Positions 30,177 through 41,141 of a stretch of 64,000 nucleotides of DNA are shown in pieces. The notes below the pieces were generated by a model, which worked only from the letters and a program-made list of their open reading frames with translations, had not been told where the DNA came from and made no database searches. A program made the translations under genes and the position numbers. The stretch is taken from NCBI GenBank assembly GCA_023717525.1, contig JAMQPK010000231.1, forward strand, positions 1 through 64,000, in the 5' to 3' direction. Source of the stretch: Vicinamibacterales bacterium. GTDB lineage: Bacteria > Acidobacteriota > Vicinamibacteria > Vicinamibacterales > JAMQPK01. Position 1 is the stretch's first letter. Every line of letters starts with the position of its first letter.

Positions 30177-30810
30177 ATCGTCCATCGTCGATCGGCCATC
30201 GTCGATCGTCGATCGTCTGCCGCGGTCGTTCTATGCGAGGCCGACGTTAGCGGTGGCGCGCGATCTGCTCGGAAAAGTACTCGTGCACGACACCCGAGAG
30301 GGTCTCGCCTCCGGTCTCATCGTTGAGGTCGAGGCCTACGTCGGCGAGTCCGATCCCGCCTGCCACGCCGCTCCCGGTCCGACGAAGCGCAATGCGCCTC
30401 TCTATGGCCCCCCCGGGTTTTCCTATGTGTACTTGAACTACGGTGTGCACTATCTGGTGAACGTCGTGACCGAACCGGAAGGTTCGCCCGCCGGTGTGCT
30501 GATTAGAGCGCTCGAGCCGCTCGAGGGCATCGCCTTGATGCGCCGGCGGCGGATGCGGCCAATTCCCGACCACGCGTTATGCCAGGGCCCCGGCAACCTC
30601 ACCCGCGCACTCGGGATTTCGCTGAAGAACAACAAGTTCGATCTACGGGGCGACACGCTCTACATTGCCGATCGCGGCCGCGGTATTGAAAGCGTGTCGT
30701 GGAGCCCGCGTATCGGCATCGCCGTTGGCACCGATCGCGGGTGGCGTTGCTTCGCCAGCGGCCACGTTTCCGTGTCTCGCGAACCACTCAGCCCATTACG
30801 AAAGATCTAG
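30157..30810 (+). CDS. mpg: DNA-3-methyladenine glycosylase (AAG/MPG family)
   Basis: RDLLGKVLVHDTREGLASGLIVEVEAYVGESDPACHA...GPPGFSYVYLNYGVHYLVNVVT; probable start overlaps uvrA 3' end. Confidence 0.9.
   Translation: MRTRGSRSSIVDRPSSIVDRLPRSFYARPTLAVARDLLGKVLVHDTREGLASGLIVEVEAYVGESDPACHAAPGPTKRNAPLYGPPGFSYVYLNYGVHYLVNVVTEPEGSPAGVLIRALEPLEGIALMRRRRMRPIPDHALCQGPGNLTRALGISLKNNKFDLRGDTLYIADRGRGIESVSWSPRIGIAVGTDRGWRCFASGHVSVSREPLSPLRKI
30177..30218. repeat. Locus D: six contiguous heptamers (ATCGTCS)
   Basis: ATCGTCC ATCGTCG ATCGGCC ATCGTCG ATCGTCG ATCGTCT, starting at the base after the uvrA TAG. Confidence 0.9.
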
Positions 30811-33416
30811 TACGCGCTCAGGAACTCCGACAAGCTTCTGGACTGTTGTTCGCGCATCGCGATGCAGCGGTCGATGGTTTCGAGCGACTGCTGTGCCAGA
30901 CGCTCGCTTCCGCTGATGCGATGTGTCTCGAAAAACTGCGCGACGTCGTTTCTCGCCGCCCGATCGCAGAAGTGCGACGTCGATCGAATGACCGTCCGCA
31001 TTCCCTGGAACACCCCGGTCTTCTGCAAAGCGTCCCAGTGCGCTTTGACGTGCTCCCAGGTGTCGGGGGCGGAGACACGCTTGCTGAGCAGTTGCGCGAG
31101 AATGGCGGGCGAGTCCTGCGTCCTGACGTCTGACGATGTCGCGAAGTCCAGCGTACGCCGCCGAAGCGCGGGATCGGAAAAGTAAGCAAGGCCTGTACGG
31201 TAGCTCAGCGCGCCCCCGTCTCGTCCGCCCCGGGTGCCGCCGCTTCGCGCGCGGTCGAGATAGTGGTCGAACAACGCCTCGTCACCCTGGAGCGCGGCCA
31301 GTTGGAGAGCGGTGTTGAAGATGCTCGGGTCAAGCGTGCCGGCCGAGGCGAGATACATGTCCATCCGCCGGCGTGCTTCGCGGAGGATCCCGGTGTCGCC
31401 GCCCGCGTACCCAAGGGTATAGATCACCGTAGAGCGAACTTCCTTCCGGTCGTCCCCTTCCTGTGCCCGCGGATTCCACCCAAGGCGGTCAACCACCGGC
31501 CGCAGCAGTTGTTGCACCCATCGTTCGAAGGCCGGCCGCTGTTCGTCGTCAATCACATGATCGGAAAGATAGTTGATGTGATCGGCAACACTCTCGATGA
31601 CCGGACTGATACCTGCCTTCACCATCTCCTGCGAGAGCGGCAGGAAGCTCATGATCGGCTCGCGATTCAGGCGAACGAGCGCCCACGTGTCTTCCAGGAG
31701 CGAGGCTTGTTCCTCCACCGCGAGGCCACGGTCGCGAATTGCCGTCGCGAGAGTTTTCAGTCCCTCGTTTCCGTAAGCCGTCCTGTAGTAGCCACGCCCC
31801 TCGACGTTGACGAACAGCCACGACGAGCAGCCGGCCAGTGTCAGTGTTCGAGACGAAGTGGCGAGCACCTCGCATGCCGCCGGCTCCACTTTCCCATTGC
31901 GCGCGCGCTTGTAGCAGACCGGTATCTGCCAGGTCGCCGAAGCGGGCACCGCGTCGGACATCGGTCGTTGGGACAACTCGACCGTCGTCTTGTCGCCCGA
32001 GCACGTCGTGTTTACGGTGAGCAACGGAAGGCTCGGCTGTGTGATGAAGCTCGAAATGATTTTGTCGACAGGTGTGCGCGTGACGGCGGCAATCGTGTCC
32101 CAGTAGCCCTCGCCGGTCGCGTTCCCGTAGGCGAACTTCTTCAAATAGGCGTTGATCGCGCCGCGATAGCGTGCCGGTCCCACGAAGGCTTCGGCCATCC
32201 TGACGATCTGCGCGGTTTTCTGATAGGCAATCGAGTCGAACACCTCATTAATCTCGTCAGGAGTCGAAACCTCGGTGCGCACGGACCGCGTATTCTCCAG
32301 CGCGTCGACGTTCATCGCGCCTTGCGCGTCGCGGACCTCGTCGAAACGGGCGTTCCATTCGGGCTTCCACTCCTGCAGGGGCCGCCGTTCCAGCCACGTG
32401 GCGAACCCTTCGTTCAGCCAGATGTCGTTCCACCACTGCGGCGTGACGAGATCGCCGAACCACTGGTGCGCGATTTCATGGGTCATGTATTCGGCGACCT
32501 GCTTCATGTGCTCGACGCTCCGCGCGTCGGGGTCGACGAGGAGCGACTGCTCACGAAAGACGATCGCAGCCGTGTTCTCCATGGCACCGGCCGCGAAATC
32601 GGGGACACCGATGACATCGAGCTTCTCGAATGGATACCTGACGCCGAGATAACGGTTGTAGTACCGGACAGCGACTTCGGCGGTCTCCAATGCAAAGCCG
32701 AGCTGATCCTTCATGCCAGCCCGTGCGCAGATTCGAATGGGAACGCCGTCTGCGCCGCCACGCGCGCATTCCCAGTCGCCGATGATCAATGCGACCAGGT
32801 ACGGCGACATCTTTGGCGTCCTCGAGAACGTCACGGTGTGTTTGCCCGGGCCTGGGCCCGGAGTATCGGACTGCACGCGGCCGTTCGAGATCGCCGTATC
32901 CCGCGCGTCGATGGTTGTGCTGATGTCGAACGTGGCTTTCATTGCCGGTTCGTCGAAGCAGGGAAAGGCCCGCCGCGCGTCGGTGGCCTCGAGTTGAGTG
33001 ACGGCGTAGTCTCGGCCGCTGCCGTGGCTGAGGTAGAAGCCGCGCAGTTCGTCGTTCAGCGCAGCCGAGTATCGGATCGAGATGGTGGCCGGCCCTGGGC
33101 CAATCGGCCGTGGAATCGTCAGGGTTGCCGTCTCCCGTTCCACATCGGCACGGACAGTGGCTGTTTGCGTCGTGCCGCCGCCCGAAATTATCGCCTCAAC
33201 GAACGTCAGCTCAGCGGCATTCAAAGTGACAGTGTTGGTGAGCTCCGTGAGGCGAACGGCAATGCGGACCTGCCCCTGAAACATGCCGGTCGAAAAATCC
33301 GGCGACAGCTGAATGGCATAGTGCTCGGGGACAATCGTGGCGGGAAGCCGCTGAGCCGGAAGGAGACCGCTGCCGATACAGAGCAGCGCTGCTGCCAGGG
33401 CTGCCCGCCTCTTCAT
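30807..33416 (-). CDS. M1-family metallopeptidase (aminopeptidase N-like)
   Basis: GAMENTAAIVF and HEIAHQWFGDLVTPQWWNDIWLNEGFATW (HEXXH-18-E). Confidence 0.95.
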   Translation of the reverse strand: MKRRAALAAALLCIGSGLLPAQRLPATIVPEHYAIQLSPDFSTGMFQGQVRIAVRLTELTNTVTLNAAELTFVEAIISGGGTTQTATVRADVERETATLTIPRPIGPGPATISIRYSAALNDELRGFYLSHGSGRDYAVTQLEATDARRAFPCFDEPAMKATFDISTTIDARDTAISNGRVQSDTPGPGPGKHTVTFSRTPKMSPYLVALIIGDWECARGGADGVPIRICARAGMKDQLGFALETAEVAVRYYNRYLGVRYPFEKLDVIGVPDFAAGAMENTAAIVFREQSLLVDPDARSVEHMKQVAEYMTHEIAHQWFGDLVTPQWWNDIWLNEGFATWLERRPLQEWKPEWNARFDEVRDAQGAMNVDALENTRSVRTEVSTPDEINEVFDSIAYQKTAQIVRMAEAFVGPARYRGAINAYLKKFAYGNATGEGYWDTIAAVTRTPVDKIISSFITQPSLPLLTVNTTCSGDKTTVELSQRPMSDAVPASATWQIPVCYKRARNGKVEPAACEVLATSSRTLTLAGCSSWLFVNVEGRGYYRTAYGNEGLKTLATAIRDRGLAVEEQASLLEDTWALVRLNREPIMSFLPLSQEMVKAGISPVIESVADHINYLSDHVIDDEQRPAFERWVQQLLRPVVDRLGWNPRAQEGDDRKEVRSTVIYTLGYAGGDTGILREARRRMDMYLASAGTLDPSIFNTALQLAALQGDEALFDHYLDRARSGGTRGGRDGGALSYRTGLAYFSDPALRRRTLDFATSSDVRTQDSPAILAQLLSKRVSAPDTWEHVKAHWDALQKTGVFQGMRTVIRSTSHFCDRAARNDVAQFFETHRISGSERLAQQSLETIDRCIAMREQQSRSLSEFLSAY

Positions 33417-33419
33417 CGG

Positions 33420-34577
<1,158 letters not shown>

Positions 34578-34661
34578 GGCGATTTTTCATCGTAGCATGT
34601 TTGACGGGCCTTCGATAAGTTGGCTACGATTGCGGGGTTATAGCGATTCCAAAGGTCATTC

Positions 34662-35225
34662 ATGAGCTCAATACAGGCCACACGCCTGCGAAAAGGCAAC
34701 CTCATCAAGGTCGGCGACGACCTGATCCGGATTATGGAGCTGCACCACCTGACGCCCGGTAACAAGCGTGGTTTCGTGCAGTGCCGGGCGCGCAATATTC
34801 GGACCGGATCGCTCGTCGATCACAAGTTCCGGGCAGAAGAAGACATCGAGCGCGCGATCCTCGACGAACACGAAATGCAGTACCTCTATAGTGATGGCGA
34901 CGCGTTTCATTTCATGAACACGGCGTCGTTCGACCAGCTGCACATCGATCGCGAAGTGCTGGGCGACGCGGTTCACTACCTGATCCCCGATGCGCTCATC
35001 AGCGTGGAGTTCTACGGCGAAGAGCCGGTTGGCATCGACCTGCCGCCAACCGTCGATCTGCTCGTGAAGGACACGGCGCCCGGCATCAAGGGCGCGACCG
35101 CCAGCGCGCAGGTGAAGCCGGCAAAAACGGAGACGGGCCTGGTCGTATCGGTGCCGCCGTTTGTCAATGTCGGCGACCGCATTCGCGTCAGCACGGAAAC
35201 CGGCGAGTATCAGTCGCGCGTTTAG
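34662..35225 (+). CDS. efp: Elongation factor P
   Basis: [53 protein letters not shown]...; C-terminal [20 protein letters not shown]. Confidence 0.96.
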   Translation: MSSIQATRLRKGNLIKVGDDLIRIMELHHLTPGNKRGFVQCRARNIRTGSLVDHKFRAEEDIERAILDEHEMQYLYSDGDAFHFMNTASFDQLHIDREVLGDAVHYLIPDALISVEFYGEEPVGIDLPPTVDLLVKDTAPGIKGATASAQVKPAKTETGLVVSVPPFVNVGDRIRVSTETGEYQSRV

Positions 35226-35229
35226 ATCA

Positions 35230-35832
35230 ATGGATGTTCCGTACCGATCCCCCGCCCACGGATGGATCGAGGTCATTACTGGAAGCATGTTCAGCGGAAA
35301 GAGCGAGGAGCTCATCCGCCGCCTGCGCCGTGCGCAGATCGCGCGCCAGCGAGTGCAGATTTTCAAGCCATCGTTCGACGACCGGTTTTCGGACGCGGAA
35401 ATCGTCTCGCACAGCGAGATGCGCATCCAGGGTGTCAAGGTCGGAGACTCTGCCGAGCTCCTCCGCCTTGTCCGCGAAGACACCGAAGTCGTCGGCATCG
35501 ACGAGGCGCAGTTCTTCGACAAGGATCTGCCGGCTGCGTGCACGAAGCTCGCCGAAAGCAGCAAACGCGTCGTCGTCGCGGGCCTTGATACCGACTATCT
35601 TGGCCAGCCGTTCGAGCCGATGCCCGTGATGATGGCTATCGCCGAATACGTGACGAAGACCCACGCCATCTGCATGGTGTGCGGCAATCCCGCGAGCCAC
35701 ACGCAGCGCCTCGTGGCAAGCGACGAGCGCCTGCTGCTGGGCGCCACTGGAACGTATGAGGCCCGCTGCCGCCGGTGTTTCGATCCCACACTCGCCACGG
35801 CACCGGCTAAGGAAGTGAACGGCAAACGGTGA
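35230..35832 (+). CDS. tdk: Thymidine kinase
   Basis: [43 protein letters not shown]-terminal Zn Cys pairs. Confidence 0.96.
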   Translation: MDVPYRSPAHGWIEVITGSMFSGKSEELIRRLRRAQIARQRVQIFKPSFDDRFSDAEIVSHSEMRIQGVKVGDSAELLRLVREDTEVVGIDEAQFFDKDLPAACTKLAESSKRVVVAGLDTDYLGQPFEPMPVMMAIAEYVTKTHAICMVCGNPASHTQRLVASDERLLLGATGTYEARCRRCFDPTLATAPAKEVNGKR

Positions 35833-35849
35833 ACGGTAAACGGTAGACG
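35815..35849. repeat. Locus E: five contiguous heptamers (GTGAACG)
   Basis: GTGAACG GCAAACG GTGAACG GTAAACG GTAGACG; overlaps the tdk stop codon. Confidence 0.85.
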
Positions 35850-35854
35850 TGCCT

Positions 35855-36436
35855 ATGGCCGCCGACGTTGCGCCCCGGATTCTGCTGCTGCTCGGAATCG
35901 GATTCCTCATCGCGAACGTGCGCATCGCGCTCGAGGCAGTGAAGTTCTTCCGGCGGCGTGCCTCTGCCGTCCTCATCTGGAACGGGCCCAAGCCGCGCTA
36001 CTACGGGCTTCAACTTGGGCTCGGAGTGGTCCTCGGGCTGCTGCTGTTCTACGACATGTTCGTCATTCTCCGATCGGCTGCGCAGTGGCTGCACGCGGCG
36101 CCACAGCTCTTTGGCGTCGGGATGATGTTCCTGTATTACGCGTACTTGATGCCGATGAGCGTCCGCATCGGGAAGGGTTTCTACGCCGACGGGATCTGGT
36201 CGGAGTCCGGGTTTGTGCCCTACTGGAAGATTGGGGCGGTATCGTGGCGCGAAGGGGAGGAAATTGCGCTCGTCATCGTGTCGAGGTTACGCAATCTGGC
36301 CCGCCGGCTGGTCGTCCCGGGTGTGCACTACGCCGCCGCCCGCCGCCTCCTTCGCGACAAGATCGCCGCACACGATATTCAGCTGATGCGCACGGGGCTG
36401 GAACTGGGCGCGCACGACGATCGCGACGACGCCTAA
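35855..36436 (+). CDS. Hypothetical two-TM membrane protein
   Basis: MAADVAPRILLLLGIGFLIANVRIALEAVKFF...LQLGLGVVLGLLLFYDMFVIL. Confidence 0.6.
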   Translation: MAADVAPRILLLLGIGFLIANVRIALEAVKFFRRRASAVLIWNGPKPRYYGLQLGLGVVLGLLLFYDMFVILRSAAQWLHAAPQLFGVGMMFLYYAYLMPMSVRIGKGFYADGIWSESGFVPYWKIGAVSWREGEEIALVIVSRLRNLARRLVVPGVHYAAARRLLRDKIAAHDIQLMRTGLELGAHDDRDDA

Positions 36437-36451
36437 ACCCTCTTCGCTGAT

Positions 36452-36501
36452 AGGGAAGAGGGAAGAGGGGAGAGGGAAGAAAGCACGGTATACGGTGAAC
36501 G
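36452..36501. repeat. Locus F: heptamers AGGGAAG x4 followed by GTATACG GTGAACG
   Basis: AGGGAAG AGGGAAG AGGGGAG AGGGAAG AAAGCACG GTATACG GTGAACG. Confidence 0.8.
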
Positions 36502-36544
36502 TCGATGTGCCGATATGGGAACTTAGACCCGGTAGCGAAGGAAG

Positions 36545-37405
36545 GTGCTTGTGGCAGCCAGAGCGACGTGGAAGGGATATTTGAAGGTCAGCCTGGTGAA
36601 CATCCCCATCAAGGTGTTCCCGGCAACCGAATCGGCAAACACGATCTCCTTCAATCAGCTACACAACGCCTGTCAGACCCGTATCCAGCAGAAGCGCTGG
36701 TGTCCCTCGTGCAACAAGGAAGTGGCCAACACCGACATCGTCAAGGGATTCGAGTTCGAGAAGGGGCGCTATGTCGTCATGAGCGAAGACGACATCGACA
36801 AGGTGCGGCCGAGCTCGACGCGTGTGATCGATCTGGTGCAGTTCGACGACGTCGGCGCGCTGGATCCCATGTACGTGGACCGCACGTACTACCTTGCACC
36901 GGACGGACAGGTCGCAGCCGATGCATACGCGGTGATGCGCGAGGGGATGAAGGGAAAGATCGGCGTGGGCAAGCTCGCGCTCTATGGCCGCGAGTATCTC
37001 GTCGCCGTGAAACCGCACGACAAGGGGATCGTCATGTACACCCTGCATCACGCGGCGGAGATTCGCGGCATGCAGGGGATCGAGGAACTGGCGATTGTGC
37101 CGACGAAGGTGAAGCCGCAGGAAGTGCAGCTCGCCAAGCAGGTGATTGGCACCTTCGAGAAGAAGCTCGACCTTGCCGATTACCGAGATGAGTATCGCGA
37201 CGGGCTGCAGAAGATCATCGACGCGAAGATTGCCGGCGAGGAAGTGGTTGCGCCGGAAATCGAGATGCCGCCGAAGGTCGTCAACCTCATGGAGGCGCTG
37301 CGCAAGAGCCTCGACACGGTAAGCTCCGACAAGAAGAAGGCGGCCAAGGCCGTGCTCCCGAAGAAGGTCGGCGCGACGGCGGAGAAGAAGAAGAAAAGAG
37401 CGTAA
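36545..37405 (+). CDS. ku: Ku protein (bacterial NHEJ)
   Basis: ATWKGYLKVSLVNIPIKVFPATESANTISFNQLHNACQTRIQQKRWCPSCNKEV; Lys-rich C-terminal tail. Confidence 0.95.
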   Translation: MLVAARATWKGYLKVSLVNIPIKVFPATESANTISFNQLHNACQTRIQQKRWCPSCNKEVANTDIVKGFEFEKGRYVVMSEDDIDKVRPSSTRVIDLVQFDDVGALDPMYVDRTYYLAPDGQVAADAYAVMREGMKGKIGVGKLALYGREYLVAVKPHDKGIVMYTLHHAAEIRGMQGIEELAIVPTKVKPQEVQLAKQVIGTFEKKLDLADYRDEYRDGLQKIIDAKIAGEEVVAPEIEMPPKVVNLMEALRKSLDTVSSDKKKAAKAVLPKKVGATAEKKKKRA

Positions 37406-37412
37406 GGCAAAG

Positions 37413-37532
37413 GCTATTGGAGATTGGGTGATAGGTGATTGGGTGATAGGAAAGGCAATGCCAATCGCCAATCGCCAATCGCCAATCACCCAATCACCTA
37501 TCGCCAAATCACCTATCACCCAATCTCCAATG
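37413..37532. repeat. Locus G: heptamer inverted repeat (GATTGGG/TGATAGG arm, CCAATCR/CCTATCA arm), ends in the panE start codon
   Basis: CTATTGGAGATTGGGTGATAGGTGATTGGGTGATAGG ... CCAATCG x3 CCAATCA CCCAATCA CCTATCG CCAAATCA CCTATCA CCCAATCTCCAATG. Confidence 0.9.
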
Positions 37533-38501
37533 CGTTTCGTGGTTCTTGGCGCCGGCGCCATCGGCGGGGTCGTAGGAGCCCGGATCGGTCTCCTGGGCCA
37601 CGAAGTCATCCTTCTGGCCAGGGGCGCGCACTTCGAGGCCATCAGAGATCGCGGTCTTCGCGTGAATTCACCTGGCGGCACCGAGCTCGTTCCGCTCCAC
37701 GCCGTCAATCGTGTTGCCGACATTCATTGGCGGCCGCACGACATTGCCCTCCTCGCGACCAAATCTCAGGACACCCCGGACCTGCTGACGCAGCTCGAGT
37801 CTGTGGCTCCTCCGGAGCTTCCCATCGTGTGCCTGCAAAATGGGGTGGCCAACGAGCGCTTCGCTCTTCGTCGCTTCGCAAATGTGTACGGTGTGTTTGT
37901 GTGGTGTCCGGCCGAGCACCTCGAGCCGGGCGTCGTGGACTCGTGGAGTACTCCTGCCACGGGCATTCTCGATGTGGGACGGTATCCCTCCGGTATAGAC
38001 CCGCTTGCCGAGCGGCTGGCTGGAGTCTTTCGCGAGGCGACGTTCTACTCGGAGGCGCGTGCCGACATCATGCGCTCGAAGTACCGGAAGCTGCTGATGA
38101 ATCTCGGTAATGCGGTAGAGGCCCTGTGCGGCGCCGATGCGCGACACAGCTCCCTGGTGGAGCGGGCCAGGCTCGAAGGCGTCGAATGCCTGAACGCAGC
38201 CGGCATTCCGTTTGTGCAGGAGGATGAAGAACCCGTGCGGCGCGAGCATGGCTTGCGCTCCGGTGCAATCGAAGGACGTACCCGGTCGGGAGGTTCGACG
38301 TGGCAGAGCCTTCAGAAACGCTCGGGCAGCGTGGAAACGGATTTTCTGAACGGCGAGATCGTTCTGCTGGGACGGCTTTGCGGTGTGCCGACTCCGGTGA
38401 ACGCCATGCTCCAGCGCCTGTCGCAGCAAGCTGCACGGGAGATACGCCCTCCGAGCAGCCTGACCGCGGCGCAACTGGAGTCGCTCGTCGGCTCCGGGTA
38501 G
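37530..38501 (+). CDS. panE: 2-dehydropantoate 2-reductase family protein
   Basis: MRFVVLGAGAIGGVVGARIGLLGHEVILLARGAH; LMNLGNAVEAL; VETDFLNGEIVLLG. Confidence 0.88.
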   Translation: MRFVVLGAGAIGGVVGARIGLLGHEVILLARGAHFEAIRDRGLRVNSPGGTELVPLHAVNRVADIHWRPHDIALLATKSQDTPDLLTQLESVAPPELPIVCLQNGVANERFALRRFANVYGVFVWCPAEHLEPGVVDSWSTPATGILDVGRYPSGIDPLAERLAGVFREATFYSEARADIMRSKYRKLLMNLGNAVEALCGADARHSSLVERARLEGVECLNAAGIPFVQEDEEPVRREHGLRSGAIEGRTRSGGSTWQSLQKRSGSVETDFLNGEIVLLGRLCGVPTPVNAMLQRLSQQAAREIRPPSSLTAAQLESLVGSG

Positions 38502-38505
38502 TTCG

Positions 38506-39270
38506 TCAGGTCTTGGAAAGGATCCACTCGAGCAGGCCGGGCTGGCCCGCCGCAGTCGGGTCGTTCAGCCAGTCCGGTGGGGTCAACCACACAAAGGCAA
38601 GAATCGCGATCACCCACAGGTCGTAGGGGATGGTCGTCCGTTCGTCGCGCCAGAAGAACGCTCGCGCGAACGCTCCCGACGGCATCGGCTTGTTGTTCAA
38701 TGCCAGGTAGGTGTAATGGATTCTGTTGGCCACCGACAGGATCGAGAGCACGAGGATCACCCACAGGATCCCGGCCATCCTGTTCGTGAACGCGCCAATC
38801 ATGAAGAGCACGATGCGCTCGGGCCGTTCCATGAATCCGACTTTGCACTTCTCGATCAGGCACTCGGCGCGGGCGCGGGCGTAGCTCGTCATGATGGCGA
38901 AGATCAACGTCAGCGTCGTGATGAGGACGTAGTCGGTTCGCCCGATTCTGGCGTAGAGCCAGATGAGACCCGTGAACAGCGCCAGATCGGAGAAACGGTC
39001 GAGCGTCGAGTCCCAGAACGCGCCGAACTCCGATTGCTGCCCGGTGATGTAGGCCACCTTGCCGTCGATGAAATCGAAGATGTTGGCGCAGATCATGATG
39101 ACGCCAGCAAGGACGAAGCGGTTGTGCGCCAGCGCGACCCCGGCGGCGCAGTTGATCAGCACGCCGATCAATGTGAGGGTGTTCGGCGAGATGCCGAGCG
39201 CCACGCTCGCCTTGATGATGGCGCGGAGCGGGAACATGCAGATTTTCCCGATCGTGCCGGTAAAAGTCAT
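38506..39270 (-). CDS. CDP-alcohol phosphatidyltransferase family protein
   Basis: FDFIDGKVAYITGQQSEFGAFWDSTLDRFSD matches the DG(X)2AR(X)8G(X)3D(X)3D-type motif region; multiple TM. Confidence 0.88.
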   Translation of the reverse strand: MTFTGTIGKICMFPLRAIIKASVALGISPNTLTLIGVLINCAAGVALAHNRFVLAGVIMICANIFDFIDGKVAYITGQQSEFGAFWDSTLDRFSDLALFTGLIWLYARIGRTDYVLITTLTLIFAIMTSYARARAECLIEKCKVGFMERPERIVLFMIGAFTNRMAGILWVILVLSILSVANRIHYTYLALNNKPMPSGAFARAFFWRDERTTIPYDLWVIAILAFVWLTPPDWLNDPTAAGQPGLLEWILSKT

Positions 39271-39332
39271 CGAGTGTGCTGGATTATAATGACAGGTTCG
39301 ACGAGTGGCCGCAGAGCGCGCCATAGTAGCTT

Positions 39333-41141
39333 ATGCCCGTCCAGAATCTCAAGGCCCAGATCGCCAACCTGCCCGAGCAGCCAGGTGTCTATCTGTTTGC
39401 CAATGACGCGGGCGAGACGATCTACATCGGCAAGGCGCGGTCCTTGCGCGACCGGGTTCGAAGCTATCTGGGCGCGCGGGGTACGCATCCGAAGACCGAC
39501 GCGCTGCTCGATGAGGCCGCCGGGCTCGACGTCATCATCACCGATTCCGTCGTGGAGGCGCTCGCGCTCGAAAACCATCTCGTGAAGGAACGTGCGCCAC
39601 GCTACAACGTGCGGCTGCGCGACGACAAGAACTATCCCTACCTCCAACTGACCACGAACGAGCCGTTTCCGCGGGTGCTCGTCGCCCGCCGGGTCGAGCG
39701 CGACGGCACGTTCTACGCCGGGCCGTTCATGCCCGCGTCCCTCGCGCGCCGCACGATGGGCTTGACGCACCGCCTGTTCGGCATCCGATCGTGCAATGAG
39801 GTCATTACCGGCATCCGCGATCGACCGTGCCTCGAGTACGACATCAAGCGGTGCATCGCGCCGTGCGTGGCAACGGTCTGCTCCAAGGAACGATATGACG
39901 AAGCCGTCGAGCGGACACAGCTGTTTTTCGAGGGCAAGAACGAGGAGTTGATCGAGCGGTTGACCGAATCGATGAGGGCCGCCGCCGAGGCCGAGCGGTT
40001 CGAGGAGGCGGCGCACCTGCGCGATGCCTCCCGGACCGTGCAGACGCTGCGCGACCGTCAGCAGAAGATCGCGACCGCGAGGCTGGGGGATCGGGATGCG
40101 TTCGGGCTGCACATCGGCCCGGCTGGTGCGGTGATCCACGTGTTCGTGATGCGCGAAGGAAAAGTCCTGGAGCGCATCGCGCTTGCGGCCAACGAGGGTC
40201 TCTCCGGTTCGGCTGCGGAGATTCTGCAGGCGTCTGTCGAGCAGTTCTACGAGAGCCGGCCTGCTCCGGCCGAAGTCCATCTTTCGAGCCCGGCCGAGGA
40301 CGCCGATTTGCTCGAGGCGTGGCTGTCAGAGCGGGCTGACCGCACCGTTCAGGTGGTGGTCCCCAAGCGAGGCGAGAAGCGGGGCCTGGTCGATCTCGCC
40401 GTTCGAAATGCGCGGGTGGCCTATCAGGCGCGGCTCATCGACACGGGCCTGTCGAATTACGACGCCCTGGAGACGCTGCGCACCACGCTGCAGCTGACGG
40501 CGATACCGCGGCGCATCGAGTGTTTCGACATCTCGACGATCCAGGGGAGCGAGACGGTGGCGTCAATGGTCGTCTGCGAAGACGGAAAAATGCGGAAAGG
40601 CGACTATCGGAAGTACCGGATCTCGGCCGCGAATCATGCTGGATCTGACGACTTCGCCGCGATGCGCGAGGTGGTGCACCGGCGATACCGGAAGTTGCTC
40701 GAACAGGGCGGGCCGTTTCCGGACCTCGTCCTCATCGACGGCGGAAAGGGGCAGCTGACGGCCGCCTACGACGCCCTGCGCGAACTCGGGCTCGCCAATC
40801 TCGTGGCGGTCGGCATCGCCAAGAAGGAAGAGCTGATCTACCTGCGCGATCGCGACGATCCTGTCGCTTTTGGGGCTGACGATCCGGCGCTTCAGCTTGT
40901 GCAGAGGATTCGTGACGAAGCGCACCGTTTTGCCGTGACGTTTCACCGCACGGCGCGGAAGATGCGCGACCTCCGGTCCGAGCTCGACAGCGTTCCGGGG
41001 ATCGGCCCGCGTCGCCGCCGCGCGCTGCTCATCGCGTTTGGCAGCCTCGCCGGCGTGCGCCGGGCGTCGCGCGAAGATCTGATGGCGGTGGTTGGCGCGA
41101 AAACGGCCGACGCGGTGTTGGGGTACTTCACCGGTAAGTGA
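39333..41141 (+). CDS. uvrC: Excinuclease ABC subunit C
   Basis: GIY-YIG (PGVYLFANDAGETIYIGKARSLRDRVRSY), UVR motif, C-terminal HhH SVPGIGPRRRRALLIAFGS. Confidence 0.97.
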   Translation: MPVQNLKAQIANLPEQPGVYLFANDAGETIYIGKARSLRDRVRSYLGARGTHPKTDALLDEAAGLDVIITDSVVEALALENHLVKERAPRYNVRLRDDKNYPYLQLTTNEPFPRVLVARRVERDGTFYAGPFMPASLARRTMGLTHRLFGIRSCNEVITGIRDRPCLEYDIKRCIAPCVATVCSKERYDEAVERTQLFFEGKNEELIERLTESMRAAAEAERFEEAAHLRDASRTVQTLRDRQQKIATARLGDRDAFGLHIGPAGAVIHVFVMREGKVLERIALAANEGLSGSAAEILQASVEQFYESRPAPAEVHLSSPAEDADLLEAWLSERADRTVQVVVPKRGEKRGLVDLAVRNARVAYQARLIDTGLSNYDALETLRTTLQLTAIPRRIECFDISTIQGSETVASMVVCEDGKMRKGDYRKYRISAANHAGSDDFAAMREVVHRRYRKLLEQGGPFPDLVLIDGGKGQLTAAYDALRELGLANLVAVGIAKKEELIYLRDRDDPVAFGADDPALQLVQRIRDEAHRFAVTFHRTARKMRDLRSELDSVPGIGPRRRRALLIAFGSLAGVRRASREDLMAVVGAKTADAVLGYFTGK

